From: Desmodesmus armatus
Taxonomy: Eukaryota; Chlorophyta; Chlorophyceae; Sphaeropleales; Scenedesmaceae
Reading direction: 5' to 3'
DNA length: 64,000 nucleotides
NCBI GenBank assembly: GCA_007449985.2
Contig: VIIQ02000322.1
Location: forward strand, 1 to 64,000
Shown here: positions 23,359-35,034 of the stretch, in pieces
Layout of the letters: every line of letters begins with the position of its first letter
Numbering within the stretch: the stretch's first letter is position 1
Notes under the pieces: generated by a model
What the model was told of the DNA's origin: nothing
Databases searched by the model: none
The model's input: the letters and a program-made list of their open reading frames with translations, nothing else
Made by a program: the position numbers and the translations under genes

Positions 23359-24287
23359 AGGGTCTGTGCTGCGTGCTGGTGGTGACATCATAGTGCTGGG
23401 CAGGTGATGCACGAGGGGGGGGGGGGGGGGGGGGAGGGGGCAGGTCTCATAACCAAGGTCCTGCACAGGGAAGAGGAGAGAGAGGGGTAAAACGAGAGAG
23501 GAAACAGAGAGATGCCAGCAGCTGGTTGTAGATGCCTAGCGTGCGGCTTTGGCTTATGCCTGCTTACCCTTGCTTTGATGCTGTGAGTGGTTCGGAGGTC
23601 TGCATGACAAGCACAGACGGCTGTCCCCCCCCCCCCTTCCAACTCCTCTCTGCTGTCAAAGAAAGAGTGCCTGCAGCATAAAATGCAAGACAGGTCCCAA
23701 TACACCCCCACATGACCTAAACCCTTACCCCCCCCCCAAACAGAAACCCTCCCCTCCCTCTCCCCCTCGCTCATCATTGTCACAATCGTCCATGTTATCT
23801 GTTGAGACAGCAGCAGGCAGTGAAGGTGACAGCTCAGCAGTGCTGCCAGTATGCAGGGGCTGCCCAATGTGGCTGGATGACCGAGTTCAGGGTTCAGTCT
23901 TGACTTTTCAGTGCATCTGTTTAAGTAATTTTGCTTATGCTTCCTTTACGCTCTCCGTTTGATCACAATCCCTCCCCAATCCCCAATCCCCTATCCCTGT
24001 CATGACCCTTCAGGTTGTATGGTGAGGCAGCAGCAGGCACTGACGGTGATAGCTCAGCAGTGCTGTTGGTCAACAGGCTTGAGCCAGGAGCAGTCACCAG
24101 CATAGCTGGACAAACACCCGGCCCAGCAGCAGCAGCAGCAGTGTTGTCATCGCGCAGTGAGCAGTTGATGCTGGTGCTGGATCCTGGGGCTGCAGCAGCA
24201 ACATGGACGGTGCGTGCTGGTGCTGCTGCCGGTCAGGTGTCAGCTCCTGTCAGGGCCCCTCAGCCCCCCCCCCCTTCCTTGTCCTGA
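22145..24287 (+). CDS. MINC: MinC C-terminal domain protein, plastid-targeted
   Basis: MinC with MinD prevents FtsZ ring assembly away from the division site in bacteria. Four exons join in phase: 22145-22520, 22658-22837, 23361-23403, 24014-24287, about 290 residues. The N-terminal exon is rich in Ser, Arg and Cys and ends RRLTPTVKVRALSAA, a plausible chloroplast transit peptide with a VRA cleavage site. After a Ser-rich linker comes the MinC beta-helix: GGVQSYPGRSVVVLGDV, RAGGDIIVLGRLYGEAAAG, then LLVNRLEPGAVTSIAG. The YPG form and the GGDIIVLG turn are closest to cyanobacterial MinC. No N-terminal MinC domain (the part that acts on FtsZ) is seen. The RSGQ MinD-contact motif is changed to SGGVQ. 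The second exon uses the inner AG of CAGGCAG to keep frame. A copy of the last exon's start lies at 23795-23860. Confidence 0.75.
23298..23360 (+). repeat. (CTG)n tract directly before the MinC exon 3 acceptor
   Basis: About 20 CTG units end in CAG, which is the acceptor of the 43-base exon 23361-23403. Confidence 0.95.
23795..23862 (+). repeat. Copy of MinC exon 4 5' end
   Basis: GAGACAGCAGCAGGCA-TGA-GGTGA-AGCTCAGCAGTGCTG repeats the start of the exon at 24014 (GEAAAGTDGDSSAVLL). Confidence 0.85.
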
Positions 24288-24346
24288 GGGGATTGTTGCA
24301 AACATTTTGTTGGGCACAAGCATGGTCAAGGTGGTGAAAGACTGGC

Positions 24347-27300
24347 ATGTCCAGTAACAGCAGCACTAGGGACCCACTCAGCCGCCTTCTACGACACGTT
24401 GGCTATCCACCGCCATCCTTCCATGGTTGCTGCTGCCCCGGCTCCTCCCCTCGCCCCCCCCCCTTCCAGGCCATGCCAGGCACGCCTCCCCTTCAAGCCC
24501 CTGCGCCCAAGCTCAGTGTGGGGGTTCAGGTGGGCCGTGTTGCTGCTGGGCTGTCGGTGCTGCTGCTGGGGTTGGCACTGGTGCTGGCACCCAGTGCGGT
24601 CCTGGGCAACCTGCTGAGCACTACGGCTGAGAGCGTAACAGGTGAGAGTTGAATTCCGTGTAAAGTGGTGGTGGGGTGGAGTGGGGTGGGGGACTGCCCC
24701 ACCCGCAGGAGGTTGCTGGAGAGTCTGTTAGGACCAACAGCAGAGCGCTTTGAAACGTGGGACTGCAACGGAAGAGGGGGGCTGGGGGTTCTGGGGGGGA
24801 AGAGGAGGGGGCAAAGGACACGGTGGCTGATGCGGCTGACAATGAACGGGAGGGGAGGCTGGGTGCTGGACACCCTTTTGATCACAACGCAGAGAGCTGT
24901 ACAGGTGAGATGTGGGGGTGGAAGTGGGGGTGGGATGGGGGTGGGGGTGAAGCGAGCTTGCTGGCCAGTCCAATATGCCCAACAGCATTGAGTTGTGTGT
25001 CTGTCATGTCCCGTTGCTGCTGTGTTTGTGTCCTGCAGGGGCCCTGTTGGATGTGTTCATCTTTGGCTACATCCTACTGCAGGTAACTGTTGTGCGGGGG
25101 GGGGGGGGGGTCTAGCATAGTTGTGAAGCGGGGAGGACTATTGATGAGGGAATCGCACGTGGAAAGTAATGCTGGGAGGCAAGGTGTCACAAGTGGGTGC
25201 AGTGCTTGAGGCAGTGTGTCAACAGGAAGGCAATCAAACATAGGTTAGCAACGGAGAGGGGGGGCGCAGGGGTACATGTGCACATACTTGACGCCACTGT
25301 TCCACACCACCGATAGGGTTCGGGGTTTTACCCCACCTTAGGGGTTCAGCCGGCTCAAATCTAGTAGGCAATGTCATTGATGTGTGGCGACTGTGTCTGA
25401 TGCCACATTTTCTCCCCCCGATACATACAGTACCTGCACTGGGATTGAGGCCAGTAGGAGGTATGAGACATGTGTAATGGAACTCTGTTGACGCCCTGCT
25501 GCTGCTCTTGCTGCTGCTGCTGCTGCTTTTCCTGCTGCTGCTGCCGCTGCCGCTGCTGCTGCTGCAGGGTGCTGGTTTGTTGTCGGAGGGTGCAGAGCTG
25601 CTGCTGGAGATCATCAACCCTGGCATCATTGGAGGTACGGGCGGTTTGTGTGTGTGTGAAGGGGGGGGGCATTTTTCAGGGCAGACTGTTGGTTTGTGCA
25701 AGTGGGTGGGTTGGTGGGGTTAGGCATGCATCCATTGCTGCATTACTGACCGTCTGCTGGCTACGCCGCTGCTGCTGCTGCTGCAGGTGTTGTGCTCCCT
25801 GTGCTTGGCGCTCTCCCTGACAGCCTGATCATCCTGACCTCCCTGTCAGCAGCATCACAGGCAGAGGCACAGGAGGCAGTGGCAGTGGGAATCGGTGAGA
25901 CACATACTTATAGTCCCATAACAAGATTCAGATTGTGACTCACAGCAACATTATTCCACCCGCCATCAGTTGCTTATGCCGTCACCCTCAGTAGCAGTGA
26001 CTGGTGCAAGTTGCTTGTTGTCCACCATCAACCCCACCAACACCTGCTTATGTTGACCCCTCCATGTACACACCACCCCTTCTCTTCCACACTTTCCTTG
26101 CTTTGCCAGGTACCCTTGCGGGCTCCACCATCCTGCTGCTGTCCCTGGCGTGGGGCTTCAGTGTCATCCTGGGCCGCTGTGACATCAACGAACGGGGTTT
26201 TGCGCAGGACAAAACCCTGACACGGGGTTGGGATTGGCTCAACACGGGGGTCACTGTGGATAAGGACGTGGGCCAGGGGGCGGCTATTATGGCGGCCAGT
26301 GTGCTGCTGTATGGGATCGTGCAAGTGCCTGCATTTTTGGGAGCGTCGGATTCACCACAGGTGGGTGCTGGTGTGCTGTTGGGAGAGGGGTGGTGTGACT
26401 CAAGTTCAGGAGGGTGATTGGGTTTGGCTGTACAGGTACAGCAGGGTGGTTGTGTTTGCGGGAGGAGGGCTCTGTTGTCAAGGACGTGGGGCACCGGGCG
26501 GCCATTACGGTGGCGAGCATGCTGCTGCGTGGGATCATTTACGTGCCTGCCCATGTGGATTTTTGAATTCACCGCAAGTAGATTGTTTTTTCTGGGGGGG
26601 AGGAGGGGGAGAGTTGGAAGGGTGTAGCAGGAAAAGCAGGGAGGAGGCAAATACATGTACATGACGACAGATAAGGCTGCACCCAGCCCCAGCTAGGGTC
26701 GCAGATGCCATCTGTGTTGGAGTCCAACACATCCAACGCATATGCTCTGTTCTGCATGCATGCATCATATTGATGTCTGTCATTGGGTTGATGTGGTCTG
26801 CTGCTGCTGACCTAGAGGTTCCACTGCTGCAGTCACCATGTGGCTGTGTGCCCCCGTGTGTCTCTGTGTTGTCCTTCAGGCTGCCCTGGCTGGTGCCGTG
26901 ATCTGCCTGTCCGCCTGTGTGGGCTACTGCATCTACAGCGTGCTGTTCCCGGGGCTGCAGAAACGCAGGATTGACGCAGCACGACGCAAGGTGGGCGGGG
27001 GGGGGGGGTGAGCTGTTGTTTTATGTGGCTGACGCTCACATGTGTCAGCACCGGCAGGAGGCAGCACAGTCAAATGTACAGCATGATGCGCAGGCAGCAA
27101 TTGAGCAGTGCAGGATGAGGTGAAGCAGCAGCAGGACGGGTGAAGGTTCAGCCGCTTGGGCCGCAGCAGGCCGGATGCCAACGAGAGTTGTGAAGGGCGA
27201 GTGGTGTGGGATTGACAACTGTACGTATTTGAAGGGTGTTGGGCTGCAGCAAGAAAGGGAAAGGAAGCAATCGAGCAACTAAAACCTCTCGCTGATGCTG

Positions 27301-29979
27301 CTGTGTGCTGTTGCTGTTTTGTTTCTCTTGTGCTGCAGCGCTTCCGTATGGTGGCCGTCAAGGTAAGGCCATGACGCTGTCTGGGGTTGTATGTTTTGGG
27401 GGGGGGGGGGCGTTCTGATTGGGCCCCAATCACCATCAGACTCCCGGGAGGCCTCCGAGGGGCCCTGGCACTGCAATTCACTACAATGCATGGCCCGCCC
27501 CTCGATTGCGCAACATGTGTGCATGCGTCGACCTTCACATGCAATCACTTCCCGCGTCGACCTTCACATGCAATCACTTTATGTTTGACTGGATGCCCTG
27601 AGCTACGGCCTGAGGTCTGTTGCCCCTTTGACTGGATCGACGTCTGGCCTGAGGTCTGTGGCCCCCTGAAGTCAGGCCATGGCACTGTGCTCCGTTGATA
27701 TGCATGGGTGCCCCCACCCCCCTAGCCCTGCATGTTGATTGCGCACCCTCCCACTGCATCGACTGACCCACTTTCACACTCTCTCACTCCCAGGCTATGG
27801 CGCTGCGCTCCACTGAGATGTACGGCTCCTCATTGTAGCCTTGCATGATGAGTCGCTCAACATACCAACTCACTGGGTCAACCCACCCACCTTCCAATTT
27901 ACTCACTCCCAGGCTATGGCGCTGCGCTCCACTGAGATGTATGGCTCCTCACTGGTTGACCCCCTGGGGCGGCTCAACATTGACACGGCACGAACAATCT
28001 TCGAAGAGTTTGACAAGGACGCGTCAGGTGAGGCTTGAAGGTTGGGTTGCAGGTTGTGCATGCATCAGTGTGGGTGGGCCGGTGCAGGCAAGTCAGCTGC
28101 CAGCTGTTGCAGCTAGTACTCAGGCCACCTGAACCCTGGGCCTGCCTTTGGCTGCATCCCTGGTCCTGTTGTACCTTGTGTGGTGCAGCTGAACCTTCGC
28201 ACCACACTGCTGCTACCCTGGAAGGAAGCTGAAAGCTGAACCTCAAGCTCAGAAATGCTTGGCAACCACCTTCGCACCGCACTGCTGCTGCTCCCCCCCC
28301 CCCCCAAGGTGCCATAGCCTAGGCTGCATCAATGGTCTTTTTGTACTGTCTAGTGCAGCTAAATCCCTGCACCACACTGCTGCTGCTGCTGCCCCCCCCC
28401 CCCCCCTCCTCCCCCAGGAGCCATCGACTCCATGGAGGTCCAGGGTCTGCTGATGGGTCTGCAGCTAGCAGGGGGTGATGGTGTGTCAGCCAAGGCTGGT
28501 GTAGCTGTTGACAGGGACACAATGGAGTACTGGTTCAAGGAGTTTGACGTGGACGCAGACAGGTTAGGGGTGTGTGTACTCGGGGGCATTTTATCACAGC
28601 GGTGGCTAGGGAGTAGCAGTACGGGACCGTCTTGCGGCCAGGGAAGGCAGCCGGCAGTTTGGGGGTTGTGTGAAGGAGACGGGGAGGGTGCTGCTGCTGC
28701 CAATGACCCTGGCACTGTCTTGCTGTTGTTACTGCCTCCCTCACTGCGGTTGTTGTGCTTGTAGTTCAACTTGTACATAAGTCCCAGCCGGTGGGATTTA
28801 GTCTGAGCAGACCGGCCAGGGCAGCATTGTGCTTGTATTGTTTCTGTTGGGGCTGCTACATCGTCGCCCCTGTGCATGCCCTCTGGTGCGTCACAAATGA
28901 CACACCTTGCCTGACATTGCTTCGCTACTGCTGCTGCTGCTGCTGCTATGGCACCTTCTTGCTGAGTGCAGGTCCATTTCGTTTGATGAGTTCAAGCGCA
29001 CCCTGGGTCGCTGGGTTGACGAGCGCATGATGTCTGCCCAGGGAGGCCAGGGGGGCCGCTACAGCCAGATGCTGGACCCACGCAGTGGAGGGGCCGCGGC
29101 TGCTGTGCTGACAGACCTGCCATTCGATGACCTGGCTGCTCTCAAGGTGGGGCTCTCGTGTTTTATGGGGGGGGGGGGGTCACTCGCAGACACAGTCGCC
29201 ACACATCAATGCAAAGTGTATGTTGTCGGCAGGGTTTTGACCACACATTGTCACCCCCCCCCCAAATCTTGTTGCAGAGTTGGACGAAGGGGCAGATGAG
29301 GCTGATGAGGTGCTGGAGGGTGACGTGCAGCCCTGTAACATCCTTAGTATGACTCCCGCCCCGCTCTCAATGCTTCTGCTGTTTCTTTTTCCAGGAGACT
29401 GCTGCTGAGTTGGAGGGTGAAGCAGCTGATGAGGCTGCTGAGGATATGGAGGGTGAGGGGCAGCCGCTGAGCACCAAGGACATCCTGGTGCGGGCAGTGG
29501 CCAAGATGGGTGCAGGCATTGCGCTGTGTGCTGTCTTCAGTGACCCCCTGGTGGAGGCACTCACTAACCTCTCACGGTGAGCTGTGCCGGAATGCATTTG
29601 GTTGCAGCTGGTGGCTTCTTAGGTTGTCGAACAGAAGAAGGGGTACACCTGGTTGGTAGAGCTGTGCGCTGTCTTCAGCGACACCCTGGTGGAGGCACTC
29701 ACGAACCTCTCACGGTGAGCTGGTAGCTGTGTTTGGCTGAGCTAGCCACCGGTGGTGGTGGTGGTGGTGGTGGTGGTGGTGGTTGGGGAAGGGGGCAGTG
29801 GGGTGAGGAAGTGAGGCACTACGCTCGCCCCCACAGCCTGTTTTTCATTTTATGAAGTTCCTTAGGCTCCTTCTTGTCACATCAGTTGACCCTCGTGCAA
29901 GGGGAGCATGATAGGTGCACGTATGAACAGCCACTACCCACAACCACTTGTGCTTGCATGCCTTGCGCAACGAACGCTC

Positions 29980-30061
<82 letters not shown>

Positions 30062-31044
30062 TCACCACTGTGCTATCCAGGGCAACTGGCCTTCCTCCAT
30101 TCCTGGTTGGCTTTGTGCTCACACCGGTAAGGTGGTTCGGACCATCATCACAAGCATCAACAACATGACTGGCGGGCAGCTGAAAGCAACAATGGCTTCA
30201 AAGCACTGGCATCTGAATTTTGTGCTTCTGGGTCCTTTTTGCTGGGTGTCAGTAGTTTCGGCTTCATCAAATATGGCTTGCACAGCCAGGCATAGTAATG
30301 GCACTCACGTACCAGCAGCGCAGTCAACAGCACACGCAGTCATGAGCAAGGCATCACTCGATCCGCCTTATCACCGCTGCCGGTGCTGCTGCTGCTGCTG
30401 CTGCTGCTGCTGCAGTTGGCGTCCAACTCGAGTGAGTTTGTGTCCAGCCTGACCTTTGCTGCCAAGAAGCGCCGCAAGAACATGAGCCTCACACTCAGCC
30501 AGGTGAGGGGGGGGGGAGGGGGGGCAGGTGTGCTGGCCGATGGTCACGCAAGTCTCACTTGGTTTTGCTGCTCATGTTGTTTGCTCACCCATCCCCAGCC
30601 ATCTACTATGCTCATTCATTCCCACAATATCGTGTCTCAGTGTCAGACTCAGTCTGACACTCTTGATGTTGTGTGGATCATCTTACAATCGGCTTGTGCT
30701 ATATTGCATCCCAGTCTTTCCTTATGCACTCACGCACACCCACTCACACATACCCCCTCCCACTTCTATCATCCCACCGCACTGCCCCGTCGCAGGTGTA
30801 TGGAGCCGTCACGATGAACAACACCCTGGTCCTCGGCCTATTCCTGCTGGTGGTGTGGATCCAGCGCCTGGAGTGGGTGTACAGCAGCGAGGTTGCCGTC
30901 ATTGTGTCAGCCACCCTGGCCATAGGGGCGCTGGGGGTCAGCCGCAACACCTTCAGGCTGTGGATGGCACTGCCAGCACTGCTGCTGTACCCGGCATCAC
31001 TTGCAGGGGTGTACGCCCTCGATACCTTCCTGGGCTGGCAGTGA
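24347..31044 (+). CDS. NCL: NCL-type EF-hand sodium/calcium exchanger-like protein
   Basis: Plant NCL proteins are cation/Ca2+ exchangers with two five-helix halves around a cytosolic EF-hand loop. Fourteen exons join in phase: 24347-24641, 25039-25082, 25568-25634, 25787-25894, 26110-26360, 26880-26990, 27339-27362, 27913-28027, 28418-28562, 28972-29146, 29395-29576, 30081-30126, 30416-30502, 30796-31044 (about 632 residues). The first exchanger repeat reads SEGAELLLEIINPGIIGG then VLPVLGALPDS; the second reads GLPPFLVGFVLTP then LASNSSEFVSSL, holding the acidic, Asn and Ser positions expected for cation binding. EF1 is DKDASGAIDSME, EF2 is DVDADRSISFDE, both with the Asp/Glu spacing for calcium. 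The start at 24347 is the first ATG in the open frame; 24473 is possible. One exon is only 24 bases. The distance to the MinC stop is 59 bases. Introns hold several junction copies. Confidence 0.9.
26440..26588 (+). repeat. Decayed copy of NCL exon 5 3' end
   Basis: It repeats 26255-26365 (VDKDVGQGAAIMAASVLLYGIVQVPAFLG) with many changes and a stop; the donor is now GCAAGTAG. Confidence 0.85.
27790..27842 (+). repeat. Copy of NCL exon 8 5' end with acceptor
   Basis: CTCCCAG followed by AMALRSTEMYGSSL is repeated nearly exactly here and at the true exon (27913). This copy runs into TAG right after SSL. Flanking intron sequence (CACTCCCAGG, CCCACC) is also shared. Confidence 0.93.
28758..28827 (+). 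repeat. Dispersed ~69-base element, copy 2
   Basis: It matches 8622-8690 with three differences and lies in the NCL intron between the two EF-hand exons. It contains GTCTG-AG-CAGAC and TCCCA-TGGGA inverted repeats. Confidence 0.8.
29275..29345 (+). repeat. Decayed copy of NCL exon 11 5' end with acceptor
   Basis: TTGCAG followed by an ELDEGADEADEVLEGD reading repeats the acidic start of the exon at 29395 (ELEGEAADEAAEDMEGEG). Confidence 0.75.
29655..29722 (+). repeat. Copy of NCL exon 11 3' end with donor
   Basis: CTGTG-GCTGTCTTCAG, GGTGGAGGCACTCAC-AACC and CTCACGGTGAGCTG are repeated from 29520-29583 with five or so changes. The donor is intact and identical. Confidence 0.93.
29983..30059 (+). 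repeat. (CTG)n microsatellite, about 26 units
   Basis: It ends about 20 bases before the acceptor of the NCL exon at 30081. A (GGT)n tract of about 10 units lies at 29752-29782. Confidence 0.95.
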
Positions 31045-31250
31045 GGGGATCAGATATGGTTGGTTGGAGTGTGAAAGTGTGACTGGCGGATGTGTGATCA
31101 TCAGTGCCGGGCAGGTGCCAAACCAGTGGCAAGTTGAGTTCTTGGAAGAGGTGCAAGCTGGGCTGACGGCTGGGCAGATCACTGTTATGGTGTGCCCATT
31201 GGTGCACATCAGTAGTGCTAGCATCATGTAGCAGCTGCTGCTTTGTCTGG

Positions 31251-31410
31251 GCTTGTGGGATGTAAAGAGTGATGTTGGTTGGGCTTGTGGGATGTAAAGA
31301 GTGATGTTGGTTGGGCTTGTGGGATGTAAAGAGTGATGTTGGTTGGGCTTGTGGGATGTAAAGAGTGATGTTGGTTGGGCTTGTGGGATGTAAAGAGTGA
31401 TGTTGGTTGG
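31251..31410 (+). repeat. 32-base minisatellite, five copies, carrying TGTAA
   Basis: Five near-perfect copies of a 32-base unit begin at 31251, 31283, 31315, 31347 and 31379. Each contains GGGATGTAAAGAGTGATG. TGTAA is the usual polyadenylation signal of chlorophyte nuclear genes, and the array lies 210-365 bases after the NCL stop, so it may serve as a multiple poly(A) signal. Confidence 0.92.
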
Positions 31411-32935
31411 AGGCCTGCTCCCTCGTCAACGTTGATACATGCTGCAGCTGCCAGCTGCAGTGCTGACTTGCAAATTGGCAAGGCAGTGTGCGCTGCGGCC
31501 TGTCATGATGCGGCTGGTGTAGTGATGGGCCATCACTACACGCTGTTTGCGGCTGGCCTGCTCACAGCGGGGCTTTTGCAGCTGAAAGCTGCAGTGGCCC
31601 TAGTGGTTTTCAAATTACATGTAGTGCCCACGCAGTTCACTGTTCCATTGGTAAAGGAGCCATCCCCATTTTTGTATCGCGAAACAGACGTACACCTGAC
31701 AGCCACTCAGACAGGCAGCTGCTGACAGCTGATGTTCTCAAGGGCTTCCCAGCAACTTATGTGCGATGCACGCTCTGTGCATCTTGAACACAGTCATTGG
31801 GTTTGTTTGGTATCTCACTTCGGGGGTGTTTTACGTTGTGTTGCTGTTTTTGCAGCACTAGGTGCACCTCCAGCACGTGCTGGAGTGGGATCTGTCTGTC
31901 TGGCTGCCTTGTTTGTAAGGTTGTGATCCTTCAGGTTGGTTGCAGAGTGTCTTTTGTAAGGTTGGGTTACTTCAGAAGGCCTGGGCCACAATTCTGGTTT
32001 TGCGGATGGTCCTGTATTTATCTTCTCCTGGAACTCGTCCACAGCAGAGTGACTGCTCTGACTGCTCTGTTTCTGAACATACCAGACATCGAAGGGTAAT
32101 TTGAATGTTGACTTCCACATTGATAGCACTGTTGGCAGCATCAGTAGTCAACTCTAAGCACAGTCACACGTCCAATGTTACGTGATTACAGCAGGGTGTT
32201 GATGCAGTAACACTGTCGGCAGTACGATTCATGTACACCATCAATTGTGACTGTCCCATGCAGCAAACAGCATATCAACAAGACCGCCCCCCTGCCACAA
32301 GCGCGCTAGCTATGCACAGCTGTACAAATCACATGTACAGGCACGCTCTGGCAGTACAACAGCACTACCTGCTGCTGGCTGCACAGCCTACGCGCTGAGC
32401 GGCCAGCACAGGACATTCAGCATTGCTTGAGCTCACTGTGCTCTCCTGGACCTGCAGCAACCCACAATACTGGCTGGGACAGGTCCAATGGTTTGACGTT
32501 CCCCGAACTACACAAGCATGCCCGGGACTCGCATGCAGCCCCTGTGGACAGCGGTGGGTATCGCATGCACGCAAACATACCCTAGAGCGTCAGTGCAACA
32601 GCGCTGGGACTTATTCTGCATGTACAGTATGCACACAAGTTGTACAAACCACAGGTCTTTGGAAAACAATGATCAACTGCTGGCTGCAACTGTGCATCAG
32701 CCACCAACAAGTCAGGCTGAAGCAGTTGCTTTGAACAGCGCAGCAACACCCGCCCTTACGGTGCTGCTGCTACTGGCAACACCAACCACCCTCACAGATA
32801 GCCGAATGAGGTGGCGGCACAACTGCTGCCTTTGCCTCCCTTTTTATGAGCCCCACATGCAGTACCCCACATAGCTCGCAGGTCTAGCATGTGCTGGTAC
32901 TGCAGACTCCATGCACGCTGACAGTAGCAGCATTC
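31411..32935. other. Gap between convergent NCL and secreted-protein genes
   Basis: No coding region is supported. The interval lies between the 3' ends of two convergent genes and is AT-richer than its surroundings. Confidence 0.45.
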
Positions 32936-34998
32936 CTATTGCCATTGCTTCTTTTGGCAGTCTGCGTCGTTGCTGCCCTGCGCCGCTGCGTCCCTGCAGC
33001 ACAGCTCCCACAGGCCCCTGTCAGCCTGACGCCCAAAGTTATAGTCGCCAGGCACACAAAAGTCCTGCAACAGTAGCAGGCAGCAGCAGCAGCAATCGGG
33101 GCAGCAGCAGGAAGCACAGCAGAAGTCAGCAGCCAGTATCAGGAGTGGCAGCTGCAGTGAGCACCAGCAGAGACGCTCTGTTTGGCAAACACAAGCGTTG
33201 CTTAGTCAGCGGCATGCTCAGTGTACCAGCCGTGGCGCTTAAAGGCTGTGTTGAGGCTACTCAAGACCGACCGTTACACCCTGCCGGCACACCCACTCTT
33301 CATGTCGCCCTCCCTGCCTCAATGCTCACTGCCTCCACTTTTTCCTCCTGCTCTCACCTCCAGGGGCGCACTGGGTACTGGTGCTGCTGTTGGTGCAGCT
33401 GCCGGTTTGGTTGATGGTGGGCGTGCTGGCATGGTGCTGCAGGCTGACACAGTCACCTTGGCTGCTGCTGCATCCCTGCAGCAGGACTGCAGCGCGTCCC
33501 AATCATCAGCCTTGGTCAACACATCATAGTCCTGACAGGGTAACAACAACAACAGCAGCACGAGTCGGCAGCAGCAGCAGCAGTGGTGAGCAGCAGCTGC
33601 TGAATAACCATCAGCAGCACTAGACCGGCTTGCATTGTGCGCTTCAGGACTGACAACAAAACCGCATGCATGTGCACCTGGTGCCTGCTCCAACAAGAGC
33701 ACAAACATGCCCTGTCCCCTCCTTGGTTTCAGAACGTCACATGCTGACGGTTAGTGCTGCACAAGGTGCAGCTGCTGCTGCAGGCACATATATACTGCCA
33801 GGGCATGAAAGAATATAAGCCAGTCAACAGCAATCGCACAACTCACCCCCTCAGGGTTGCAGTACTTCTCATCCACCGTCATGCCAGGAGCAGCTGGCAC
33901 AGCCACAGGTGGAGGTGGGGGAGGGGGTGTGGGTGGTGGAGGGGGTGGTGGTGTGGCCACAGGAGCTTGGGCAGGAGCCACAACAGGAGTGGGCGGTGGC
34001 GTTACTGGGGGTGCCGCGGTGGTGGCAGCGGGGGTGGGGGTCACCACTGGGGTCACTGCTGGTGTGACAACGGGAGGGGCCACCGGTGGGGGAGGTGGTG
34101 GGGGTGTTGGGGGTGGGGGTGTGGGGGGTGGAGGTGGCTGCAGCACTGGAGCCACCTGTGACAGCAGCGGCAGCAGCAGCAGCAGCAGCAGCAGCACAAC
34201 ACAGGGTTAGCAGAGTCACGTCGCACAGACACATGCATGAAGTGCATCTCACATTGGTGCCAGGGACTGCTAGTCTGCAGCAACAACGCACAAGGTGTGT
34301 TCACTAGTGGTAACACTGCCAGACGAAGGTATAGACTTTGCTTGGATCACCGCACTGAGGGTGCCTTTGTAGTTTGGCTGTAAATCGCACAGCCTATGGG
34401 ATGATCCAATCCTCAAACCCTCATGTCAGAGCCCCTCCTGCAAAAACATTCACCCACTGTTGGTGTGACAACGGGTGGTGGTACCACTGGGGGGGTCACT
34501 GGCGGTGGTGTTACTGGCTGTGGTGGCGGCGTGACTGGCGCAACTGGAGCAACAGTGGGTGTCACCACTGGCGGCACTGCACACCAGCAGCAGCAGCAGC
34601 AGCAGCAACATCATGATACAGCTGCTACACACCGTGCAATCAACACCTTCATGGCAGTGTCAGGTTTATGTTGACCCCCCCCCCCCCCTTGCAATCCTCA
34701 TTGACACATGGCAAAGGGTCTCCACACACATTTTTCACCCAGACAAGCAGCAGTACACCCCGCAAGCCTCAGCTATCTTCCCTCCCTCCTTACCAACAGG
34801 AACTGTTGGGGCGACTGTCGTTGCTGTTGCAATGGGTATTGTGGTCGTGGGCGTTGGTGTTGTGGTTGGTGTCGTGGTTGGTGGTGTAGTGCTTGGTGTG
34901 ACTGCAGGTACTGATGGTGGGACCTCTGGTGCTACATCAGCCGGCGGCTGAACCACAGGGGCCACCGTACTCGCTGCTGCTGCTGCTGCTGCTGCTTG

Positions 34999-35034
<36 letters not shown>

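Noticed and set aside
24210..24469. MinC-NCL gene fusion
   Set aside because: The splice is possible and in phase, but the MinC frame has its own stop at 24287 and the NCL frame its own ATG at 24347, so two genes is the simpler reading. It is kept as an alternative under findings.
27339..28027. First copy of the AMALRSTEMYGSS exon (27795) as the real NCL exon
   Set aside because: It runs into TAG directly after SSL, while the copy at 27913 continues into the EF-hand in the right phase.
29934..30130. Long poly-Ala, poly-Cys and poly-Leu frames
   Set aside because: They are the three readings of a (CTG)n intron microsatellite before the NCL exon at 30081.
31251..31410. Regular repeats resembling a CRISPR array
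   Set aside because: The units are contiguous 32-base copies with no spacers, in a eukaryotic context.
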